From: Hetaerina americana
Taxonomy: Eukaryota; Arthropoda; Insecta; Odonata; Calopterygidae
Direction: 5' to 3'
Length of the DNA: 64,000 bases
NCBI GenBank assembly: GCA_022747635.1
Contig: JAKTNV010000635.1
Span: forward strand, 1 to 64,000
This document shows, one piece after another, positions 51,001 to 62,070 of this stretch. Every line of letters begins with the position of its first letter. Positions within the stretch are counted from its first letter, which is position 1. A model generated the notes under the pieces. The model was not told the origin of the DNA. It worked only from the letters and a program-made list of their open reading frames with translations, and did no database searches. A program made the position numbers and the translations under genes.

Positions 51001-51867
51001 AACCCAGAATGTATCCTGAAAGACAATAAATGATCATAAAAGATGCTTCAGCCCAGGCGTTAATGTTACTAAAAGAGCCCAAATTTCTAAAAATATTGCG
51101 AAAAACAACAATCTTCTGTTTTAGAGTGAATGTTTGAGGTGTTTAGAAGGCATTTATTTCATTTTTAGAAAATTTAATTTTTCACATTTTTCCATGAAAA
51201 GTGCCATTACCCCCCCCTTTGGGTTCTAGGTGAAAATCTCTCTCGAGACATATCAATCAAAAATGTTTCCATGGTGTGTATTGTTGTTCATTTTCATCAA
51301 ATAAACAAAATAAAACCCAGAATGTATCCTGAAAGACAATAAATGATCATAAAAGATGCTTCAGCGCAAGTGTTAATGTTACTAAAAGAGCCCAAATTTC
51401 TAAAAATATTGCGAAAAAAAACAATCTTCTGTTTTAGAGTGAATGTTTGAGGTGTTTAGAAGGCATTTATTTCATTTTTAGAAAATGTAATTTTTCACAT
51501 TTTTCCATGAAAAGTGCCAATACCCCCCATTTGGGTTCTAGGTGAAAATCTCACTCGACACATATCAATCAAAAATGTTTCCATGGTGTGTATTGTTGTT
51601 CATTTTCATCAAATAAACAAAATAAAAACCAGAATTAATCCTGAAAGGCAAGAAATTAGCATAAAAGTTGCTTTAGCGCAAGTGTTAATGTTACTAAAAG
51701 AGTCCAAATTTCTAACAATATTGCGAAAAACAACAATCTTCTGTTTTAGAGTGAATGTTTGAGGTGTTTAGAAGGCATTTATTTCATTTTTAGTAAATTT
51801 AAATTTTACATTTTTCCATGAAAAGTGCCAATACCCCCCCCTTTGGGTTCTAGGTGAAAATCTCACT
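49847..51867. repeat. Twelve-monomer higher-order repeat, copy 2 (3747 bp)
   Basis: Same unit order as 46100-48120. It has private changes such as TTTTTTTATGAATAG near 50252, CCCCCTCTTTGGG near 50908, and CCCAGGCGTTAATG near 51052. The TTTTTTTATGAATAG change is shared with 56497, placing this copy closer to the 54.3-57.2 kb block. Confidence 0.84.
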
Positions 51868-53646
51868 CGATACAAATCAAACAAAAATGTATCCAAGGTG
51901 TGTATTGTTGTTCATTTTCATCAAATAAAAAAAATACAACCCAGAATGAATCCTGAAAGAAAATAATTGATCATAAATGATGCTTCAGCCCAGGTGTTAA
52001 TGTTACTAAAAGAGCCCAAATTTCTAAAAATATTGCGAAAAACAACAATCTTCTGTTTTAGAGTGAATGTTTGAGGTGTTTATAAGGCATTAATTTCATT
52101 TTTAGAAAATTTAATTTTTCACATTTTTCCATGAAAAGTGCCAATACCCCCCCCTTTGGGTTCTAGGTGAAAATCTCACTTGACACAAATCAAACAAAAA
52201 TGTATCCAAGGTGTGTATTGTTGTACATTTTCATCAAATAAACAAAATAAAACCCAGAATGTATCCTGAAAGACAATAAATGATCATAAAAGATGCTTCA
52301 GCCCAGGTGTTAATGTTACTAAAAGAGCCCAAATTTCTAAAAATATTGCGAAAAACAACAATCTTCTGTTTTAGAGTGAATGTTTGAGGTGTTTAGAAGG
52401 CATTTATTTCATTTTTAGAAAATTTAATTTTTCATATTTTTCCATGAAAAGTGCCATTACCCCCCCCTTTGGGTTCTAGGTGAAAATCTCACTCGACACA
52501 TATCAATCAAAAATGTTTCCATGGTGTGTATTGTTGTTCATTTTCATCAAATAAACAAAATAAAACCCAGAATGTATCCTGAAAGACAATAAATGATCAT
52601 AAAAGATGCTTCAGCGCAAGTGTTAATGTTACTAAAAGAGCCCAAATTTCTAAAAATATTGCGAAAAAAAACAATCTTCTGTTTTAGAGTGAATGTTTGA
52701 GGTGTTTAGAAGGCATTTATTTCATTTTTAGAAAATTTAATTTTTCACATTTTTCCATGAAAAGTGCCAATACCCCCCCCTTTGGGTTTTAGGTGAAAAT
52801 CTCACTCGACACAAATCAATGAAAAATTTTTCCATGGTGTGTATTGTTGTTCATTTTCATCAAATAAACAAAATAAAACCCAGAATTTATCCTGAAAGAC
52901 AATAAATGATCATAAAAGATGCTTCAGCCCAGGTGTTAATGTTACTAAACGAGCCCAAATTTCTAAAAATATTGCGAAAAACAACAATCTTCTGTTTTAG
53001 AGTGAATGTTTGAGGTGTTTAGAAGGCATTTATTTCATTTTTAGAAAATTTAATTTTTCACATTTTTCCATGAATAGTGCCAATACCCCCCTTTGGGTTC
53101 TAGGTGAATATCTCACTCGACACAAATCAAACAAAAATGTTTCCATGGTGTGTATTGTTGTTCATTTTCATCAAATAAACAAAATAAAACCCAGAATGTA
53201 TCCTGAAAGACAATAAATGATCATAAAAGATGCTTCAGCGCAAGTGTTAATGTTACTAAAAGAGCCCAAATTTCTAAAAATATTGCGAAAAACAACATCC
53301 TTCTGTTTTAGAGTGAATGTTTGAGGTGTATAGAAGGCATTTATTTCATTTTTAGAAAATGTAATTTTTCACATTTTTCCATGAAAAGTGCCAATACCCC
53401 TCATTTGGGTTCTAGGTGAAAATCTCACTCGACACATATCAATCAAAAATGTTTCCATGGTGAGTATTGTTGTTCATTTTCATCAAATAAACAAAATAAA
53501 ACCCAGAATTAATCCTGAAAGACAAGAAATGAGCATAAAAGATGCTTCAGCGCAAGTGTTAATGTTACTAAAAGAGCCCAAATTTCTAAAAATATTGCGA
53601 AAAACAACAATCTTCTGTTTTAGAGTGAATGTTTGAGGTGTTTAGA
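51448..53646. repeat. Eight-monomer repeat, copy 1 of 3
   Basis: Order of units: CCATTTGGG with TTGCTTTAGCGCAAG; GTAAATTTAAATTTTAC with GATACAAATC; CTCACTTGACAC with TTGTACATT; GTGCCATTACC; GGGTTTTAGGTG with CAATGAAAAATTTTTCC; GAATAGTGCC with TAGGTGAATATC; and CCCCTCATTTGGG with GGTGAGTATTG. The same order recurs from 57380 and from 59872. Confidence 0.85.
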
Positions 53647-54284
53647 AGGCATTATTTCATTTTTGGAAAATTTAATTTTTCACATTTTTCCATGAAAAGT
53701 GCCAATACCCCCCCTTTGGGTTCTAGGTGAAAATCTCACTTGACACAAATCAAACAAAAATGTTTCCATGGTGTGTATTGTTGTACATTTTCATCAAATA
53801 AACAAAATAAAACCCAGAATGTATCCTGAAAGACAATAAATGATCATAAAAGATGCTTCAGCCCAGGTGTTAATGTTACTAAAAGAGCCCAAATTTCTAA
53901 AAATATTGCGAAAAACAACAATCTTCTGTTTTAGAGTGAATGTTTGAGGTGTTTAGAAGGCATTTATTTCATTTTTAGAAAATTTAATTTTTCACATTTT
54001 TCCATGAAAAGTGCCAATACCCCCCCCTTTGGGTTCTAGGTGAAAATCTCACTCGGGACAAATCAAACAAAAATGTTTCCATGGTGTGTATTGTTGTTCA
54101 TTTTCTTCAAATAAACAAAATAAAACCCAGAATGTATCCTGAAAGACAATAAATGATCATAAAAGATGCTTCAGCGCAAGTGTTAATGTTACTAAAAGAG
54201 CCCAAATTTCTAAAAATATTGCGAAAAAAAACAATCTTCTGTTTTAGAGTGAATGTTTGAGGTGTTTAGAAGGCATTTATTTCA

Positions 54285-57245
54285 TTTTTAGTAAATTTAA
54301 ATTTTACATTTTTCCATGAAAAGTGCCAATACCCCCCCTTTTGGGTTCTAGGTGAAAATCTCACTCGACACAAATCAAACAAAAATGTATCCAAGGTGTG
54401 TATTGTTGTTCATTTTCATCAAATAAACAAAATAAAACCCAGAATGTATCCTGAAAGACAATAAATGATCATAAAAGATGCTTCAGCCCAGGTGTTAATG
54501 TTACTAAAAGAGCCCAAATTTCTAAAAATATTGCGAAAAAAAACATTCTTCTTTTTTAGAGTGAATGTTTGAGGTGTTTAGAAGGCATTTATTTCATTTT
54601 TAGAAAATTTTATTTTTCACATTTTTCCATGAATAGTGCCAATACCCCCCCTTTGGGTTCTTGGTGAAAATCTCACTCGAAACAAATCAATCAAAAATGT
54701 TTCCATGGTGTGTATTGTTGTTCATTTTCATCAAATAAACAAAATAAAACCCAGAATGTATCCTGAAAGACAATAAATGATCATAAAAGATGCTTCAGCC
54801 CAGGTGTTAATGTTACTAAAAGAGCCCAAATTTCTAAAAATATTGCGAAAAAAAACATTCTTCTTTTTTAGAGTGAATGTTTGAGGTGTTTAGAAGGCAT
54901 TTATTTCATTTTTAGAAAATTTAATTTTTCACATTTTTCCATGAAAAGTGCCAATACCCCCCCCTTTGGGTTCTAGGTGAAAATCTCACTCGACACATAT
55001 CAATCAAAAATGTTTCCATTGTGTGTATTGTTGTTCATTTTCATCAAATAAACAAAATAAAACCCAGAATGTATCCTGAAAGACAATAAATGATCATAAA
55101 AGATGCTTCAGCGCAAGTGTTAATGTTACTAAAAGAGCCCAAATTTCTAAAAATATTGCGAAAAAAAACAATCTTCTGTTTTAGAGTGAATGTTTGAGGT
55201 GTTTAGAAGGCATTTATTTCATTTTTAGAAAATGTAATTTTTCACATTTTTCCATGAAAAGTGCCAATACCCCCCATTTGGGTTCTAGGTGAAAATCTCA
55301 CTCGACACATATCAATCAAAAATGTTTCCATGGTGTGTATTGTTGTTCATTTTCATCAAATAAACAAAATAAAAACCAGAATTAATCCTGAAAGGCAAGA
55401 AATTAGCATAAAAGTTGCTTCAGCGCAAGTGTTAATGTTACTAAAAGAGTCCAAATTTCTAACAATATTGCGAAAAACAACAATCTTCTGTTTTAGAGTG
55501 AATGTTTGAGGTGTTTAGAAGGCATTTATTTCATTTTTAGTAAATTTAAATTTTTCATTTTTCCATGAAAAGTGCCAATACCCCCCCCTTTGGGTTCTAG
55601 GTGAAAATCTCACTCGATACAAATCAAACAAAAATGTATCCAAGGTGTGTATTGTTGTTCATTTTCATCAAATAAACAAAATACAACCCAGAATAAATCC
55701 TGAAAGAAAATAATTGATCATAAATGATGCTTCAGCCCAGGTGTTAATGTTACTAAAAGAGCCCAAATTTCTAAAAATATTGCGAAAAACAACAATCTTC
55801 TGTTTTAGAGTGAATGTTTGAGGTGTTTATAAGGCATTAATTTCATTTTTAGAAAATTTAATTTTTCACATTTTTCCATGAAAAGTGCCAATACCCCCCC
55901 CTTTGGGTTCTAGGTGAAAATCTCACTCGACACAAATCAAACAAAAATGTATCCAAGGTGTGTATTGTTGTTCATTTTCATCAAATAAACAAAATAAAAC
56001 CCAGAATGTATCCTGAAAGACAATAAATGATCATAAAAGATGCTTCAGCCCAGATGTTAATGTTACTAAAAGAGCCCAAATTTCTAAAAATATTGCGAAA
56101 AACAACAATTATCAGTTTTAGAAAGAATGTTTGAGGTGTATAGATGGCATTTATTTCATTTTTATAAAATTTAATTTTTCTCATTTTTCCATGAAAAGTG
56201 CCAATACCCCCCTTTGGGTTCTAGGTGAAAATCTCACTCGACACATATCAATCAAAAATGTTTCCATGGTGTGTATTGTTGTTCATTTTCATCAAATAAA
56301 CAAAATAAAACCCAGAATGTATCCTGAAAGACAATAAATGATCATAAAAGATGCTTCAGCCCAGGTGTTAATGTTACTAAAAGAGCCCAAATTTCTAAAA
56401 ATATTGCGAAAAAAAACATTCTTCTTTTTTAGAGTGAATGTTTGAGGTGTTTAGAAGGCATTTATTTCATTTTTAGAAAATTTTATTTTTCACATTTTTT
56501 TATGAATAGTGCCAATACCCCCCCTTTGGGTTCTTGGTGAAAATCTCACTCGAAACAAATCAATCAAAAATGTTTCCATGGTGTGTATTGTTGTTCATTT
56601 TCATCAAATAAACAAAATAAAACCCAGAATGTATCCTGAAAGACAATAAATGATCATAAAAGATGCTTCAGCCCAGGTGTTAATGTTACTAAAAGAGCCC
56701 AAATTTCTAAAAATATTGCGAAAAAAAACATTCTTCTTTTTTAGAAAGAATGTTTGAGGTGTTTAGAAGGCATTTATTTCATTTTTAGAAAATTTAATTT
56801 TTCACATTTTTCCATGAAAAGTGCCAATACCCCCCCCTTTGGGTTCTAGGTGAAAATCTCACTCGACACATATCAATCAAAAATGTTTCCATATTGTGTA
56901 TTGTTGTTCATTTTCATCAAATAAACAAAATAAAACCCAGAATTAATCCTGAAAGACAAGAAATGAGCATAAAAGATGCTTCAGCGCAAGTGTTTATGTT
57001 ACTAAAAGAGCCCAAATTTCTAAAAATATTGCGAAAAACAACAATCTTCTGTTTTAGAGTGAATGTTTGAGGTGTTTAGAAGGCATTTATTTCATTTTTG
57101 GAAAATTTAATTTTTCACATTTTTCCATGAAAAGTGCCAATACCCCCCCTTTGGGTTCTAGGTGAAAATCTCACTTGACACAAATCAAACAAAATTGTTT
57201 CCATGGTGTGTATTGTTGTACATTTTCATCAAATAAAAAAAATAA
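54285..57245. repeat. Twenty-monomer higher-order repeat, copy 2 (6245 bp)
   Basis: Second copy. Private changes include TTTTTCATTTTTCC near 55550, AATAAATCCTG near 55692 and CCATATTGTGTATTG near 56890. It ends at a hybrid monomer near 57.25 kb, where the offset to the upstream copy drops from 6245 to 5932 bp. Confidence 0.83.
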
Positions 57246-57379
57246 AACCCAGAATGTATCCTGAAAGACAATAAATGATCATTAAAGATGCTTCAGCGCA
57301 AGTGTTAATGTTACTAAAAGAGCCCAAATTTCTAAAAATATTGCGAAAAAAAACAATCTTCTGTTTTAGAGTGAATGTT

Positions 57380-59572
57380 TGAGGTGTTTAGAAGGCATTT
57401 ATTTCATTTTTAGAAAATGTAATTTTTCACATTTTTCCATGAAAAGTGCCAATACCCCCCATTTGGGTTCTAGGTGAAAATCTCACTCGACACATATCAA
57501 TCAAAAATGTTTCCATGGTGTGTATTGTTGTTCATTTTCATCAAATAAACAAAATAAAAACCAGAATTAATCCTGAAAGGCAAGAAATTAGCATAAAAGT
57601 TGCTTTAGCGCAAGTGTTAATGTTACTAAAAGAGTCCAAATTTCTAACAATATTGCGAAAAACAACAATCTTCTGTTTTAGAGTGAATGTTTGAGGTGTT
57701 TAGAAGGCATTTATTTCATTTTTAGTAAATTTAAATTTTACATTTTTCCATGAAAAGTGCCAATACCCCCCCCTTTGGGTTCTAGGTGAAAATCTCACTC
57801 GATACAAATCAAACAAAAATGTATCCAAGGTGTGTATTGTTGTTCATTTTCATCAAATAAACAAAATACAACCCAGAATGAATCCTGAAAGAAAATAATT
57901 GATCATAAATGATGCTTCAGCCCAGGTGTTAATGTTACTAAAAGAGCCCAAATTTCTAAAAATATTGCGAAAAACAACAATCTTCTGTTTTAGAGTGAAT
58001 GTTTGAGGTGTTTATAAGGCATTAATTTCATTTTTAGAAAATTTAATTTTTCACATTTTTCCATGAAAAGTGCCAATACCTTTGGGTTCTAGGTGAAAAT
58101 CTCACTTGACACAAATCAAACAAAAATGTATCCAAGGTGTGTATTGTTGTACATTTTCATCAAATAAACAAAATAAAATCCAGAATGTATCCTGAAAGAC
58201 AATAAATGATCATAAAAGATGCTTCAGCCCAGGTGTTAATGTTACTAAAAGAGCCCAAATTTCTAAAAATATTGCGAAAAACAACAATCTTCTGTTTTAG
58301 AGTGAATGTTTGAGGTGTTTAGAAGGCATTTATTTCATTTTTAGAAAATTTAATTTTTCACATTTTTCCATGAAAAGTGCCATTACCCCCCCCTTTGGGT
58401 TCTAGGTGAAAATCTCACTCGACACATATCAATCAAAAATGTTTCCATGGTGTGTATTGTTGTTCATTTTCATCAAATAAACAAAATAAAACCCAGAATG
58501 TATCCTGAAAGACAATAAATGATCATAAAAGATGCTTCAGCGCAAGTGTTAATGTTACTAAAAGAGCCCAAATTTCTAAAAATATTGCGAAAAAAAACAA
58601 TCTTCTGTTTTAGAGTGAATGTTTGAGGTGTTTAGAAGGCATTTATTTCATTTTTAGAAAATTTAATTTTTCACATTTTTCCATGAAAAGTGCCAATACC
58701 CCCCCCTTTGGGTTTTAGGTGAAAATCTCACTCGACACAAATCAATGAAAAATTTTTCCATGGTGTGTATTGTTGTTCATTTTCATCAAATAAACAAAAT
58801 AAAACCCAGAATTTATCCTGAAAGACAATAAATGATCATAAAAGATGCTTCAGCCCAGGTGTTAATGTTACTAAACGAGCCCAAATTTCTAAAAATATTG
58901 CGAAAAACAACAATCTTCTGTTTTAGAGTGAATGTTTGAGGTGTTTAGAAGGCATTTATTTCATTTTTAGAAAATTTAATTTTTCACATTTTTCCATGAA
59001 TAGTGCCAATACCCCCCTTTGGGTTCTAGGTGAATATCTCACTCGACACAAATCAAACAAAAATGTTTCCATGGTGTGTATTGTTGTTCATTTTCATCAA
59101 ATAAACAAAATAAAACCCAGAATGTATCCTGAAAGACAATAAATGATCATAAAAGATGCTTCAGCGCAAGTGTTAATGTTACTAAAAGAGCCCAAATTTC
59201 TAAAAATATTGCGAAAAACAACATCCTTCTGTTTTAGAGTGAATGTTTGAGGTGTATAGAAGGCATTTATTTCATTTTTAGAAAATGTAATTTTTCACAT
59301 TTTTCCATGAAAAGTGCCAATACCCCTCATTTGGGTTCTAGGTGAAAATCTCACTCGACACATATCAATCAAAAATGTTTCCATGGTGAGTATTGTTGTT
59401 CATTTTCATCAAATAAACAAAATAAAACCCAGAATTAATCCTGAAAGACAAGAAATGAGCATAAAAGATGCTTCAGCGCAAGTGTTAATGTTACTAAAAG
59501 AGCCCAAATTTCTAAAAATATTGCGAAAAACAACATCCTTCTGTTTTAGAGTGAATGTTTGAGGTGTATAGA
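57380..59572. repeat. Eight-monomer repeat, copy 2 of 3
   Basis: Same order as 51448-53646. It is a few bases shorter because the C-run near 58079 has collapsed to two Cs (AATACCTTTGGG). That explains the change of offset from 5932 to 5926 bp along the block. Confidence 0.85.
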
Positions 59573-59869
59573 AGGCATTTATTTCATTTTTAGAAAATGT
59601 AATTTTTCACATTTTTCCATGAAAAGTGCCAATACCCCTCATTTGGGTTCTAGGTGAAAATCTCACTCGACACATATCAATCAAAAATGTTTCCATGGTG
59701 AGTATTGTTGTTCATTTTCATCAAATAAACAAAATAAAACCCAGAATTAATCCTGAAAGACAAGAAATGAGCATAAAAGATGCTTCAGCGCAAGTGTTAA
59801 TGTTACTAAAAGAGCCCAAATTTCTAAAAATATTGCGAAAAACTACAATTTTCTGTTTAAGAGTGAATG
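59246..59869. repeat. Adjacent duplicate monomers with ACATCCTTCTG and CCCCTCATTTGGG (2 x 312 bp)
   Basis: Units 59246-59557 and 59558-59869 both begin with GAGGTGTATAGAAGGC and carry ACCCCTCATTTGGG and GGTGAGTATTG. These markers occur only once in each of the other two eight-monomer copies (near 53400 and 61830). The duplication is therefore local and later than the eight-monomer amplification. The second unit ends with ACTACAATTTTCTGTTTAAG. Confidence 0.87.
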
Positions 59870-59871
59870 TT

Positions 59872-62070
59872 TGAGGTGTTTAGAAGGCATTTATTTCATT
59901 TTTAGAAAATGTAATTTTTCACATTTTTCCATGAAAAGTGCCAATACCCCCCATTTGGGTTCTAGGTGAAAATCTCACTCGACACATATCAATCAAAAAT
60001 GTTTCCATGGTGTGTATTGTTGTTCATTTTCATCAAATAAACAAAATAAAAACCAGAATTAATCCTGAAAGGCAAGAAATTAGCATAAAAGTTGCTTTAG
60101 CGCAAGTGTTAATGTTACTAAAAGAGTCCAAATTTCTAACAATATTGCGAAAAACAACAATCTTCTGTTTTAGAGTGAATGTTTGAGGTGTTTAGAAGGC
60201 ATTTATTTCATTTTTAGTAAATTTAAATTTTACATTTTTCCATGAAAAGTGCCAATACCCCCCCCTTTGGGTTCTAGGTGAAAATCTCACTCGATACAAA
60301 TCAAACAAAAATGTATCCAAGGTGTGTATTGTTGTTCATTTTCATCAAATAAAAAAAATACAACCCAGAATGAATCCTGAAAGAAAATAATTGATCATAA
60401 ATGATGCTTCAGCCCAGGTGTTAATGTTACTAAAAGAGCCCAAATTTCTAAAAATATTGCGAAAAACAACAATCTTCTGTTTTAGAGTGAATGTTTGAGG
60501 TGTTTATAAGGCATTAATTTCATTTTTAGAAAATTTAATTTTTCACATTTTTCCATGAAAAGTGCCAATACCCCCCCCTTTGGGTTCTAGGTGAAAATCT
60601 CACTTGACACAAATCAAACAAAAATGTATCCAAGGTGTGTATTGTTGTACATTTTCATCAAATAAACAAAATAAAACCCAGAATGTATCCTGAAAGACAA
60701 TAAATGATCATAAAAGATGCTTCAGCCCAGGTGTTAATGTTACTAAAAGAGCCCAAATTTCTAAAAATATTGCGAAAAACAACAATCTTCTGTTTTAGAG
60801 TGAATGTTTGAGGTGTTTAGAAGGCATTTATTTCATTTTTAGAAAATTTAATTTTTCACATTTTTCCATGAAAAGTGCCATTACCCCCCCCTTTGGGTTC
60901 TAGGTGAAAATCTCACTCGACACATATCAATCAAAAATGTTTCCATGGTGTGTATTGTTGTTCATTTTCATCAAATAAACAAAATAAAACCCAGAATGTA
61001 TCCTGAAAGACAATAAATGATCATAAAAGATGCTTCAGCGCAAGTGTTAATGTTACTAAAAGAGCCCAAATTTCTAAAAATATTGCGAAAAAAAACAATC
61101 TTCTGTTTTAGAGTGAATGTTTGAGGTGTTTAGAAGGCATTTATTTCATTTTTAGAAAATTTAATTTTTCACATTTTTCCATGAAAAGTGCCAATACCCC
61201 CCCCTTTGGGTTTTAGGTGAAAATCTCACTCGACACAAATCAATGAAAAATTTTTCCATGGTGTGTATTGTTGTTCATTTTCATCAAATAAACAAAATAA
61301 AACCCAGAATTTATCCTGAAAGACAATAAATGATCATAAAAGATGCTTCAGCCCAGGTGTTAATGTTACTAAACGAGCCCAAATTTCTAAAAATATTGCG
61401 AAAAACAACAATCTTCTGTTTTAGAGTGAATGTTTGAGGTGTTTAGAAGGCATTTATTTCATTTTTAGAAAATTTAATTTTTCACATTTTTCCATGAATA
61501 GTGCCAATACCCCCCTTTGGGTTCTAGGTGAATATCTCACTCGACACAAATCAAACAAAAATGTTTCCATGGTGTGTATTGTTGTTCATTTTCATCAAAT
61601 AAACAAAATAAAACCCAGAATGTATCCTGAAAGACAATAAATGATCATAAAAGATGCTTCAGCGCAAGTGTTAATGTTACTAAAAGAGCCCAAATTTCTA
61701 AAAATATTGCGAAAAACAACATCCTTCTGTTTTAGAGTAAATGTTTGAGGTGTATAGAAGGCATTTATTTCATTTTTAGAAAATGTAATTTTTCACATTT
61801 TTCCATGAAAAGTGCCAATACCCCTCATTTGGGTTCTAGGTGAAAATCTCACTCGACACATATCAATCAAAAATGTTTCCATGGTGAGTATTGTTGTTCA
61901 TTTTCATCAAATAAACAAAATAAAACCCAGAATTAATCCTGAAAGACAAGAAATGAGCATAAAAGATGCTTCAGCGCAAGTGTTAATGTTACTAAAAGAG
62001 CCCAAATTTCTAAAAATATTGCGAAAAACAACAATCTTCTGTTTTAGAGTGAATGTTTGAGGTGTTTAGA
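59872..62070. repeat. Eight-monomer repeat, copy 3 of 3
   Basis: Same order at about 2492-2498 bp from copy 2. It shares AAATAAAAAAAATACAACC near 60345 with copy 1 (51925) rather than with copy 2, which has AAATAAACAAAATACAACC. So copy 3 was not simply copied from copy 2 as it is now. Confidence 0.84.

Noticed and set aside
965..62060. Dozens of 63-105 codon open frames, on both strands
   Set aside because: They recur with the monomer, mostly open only with GTG or TTG as start, change frame with the C-run, and resemble no family I know. They are repeat by-products, not genes.
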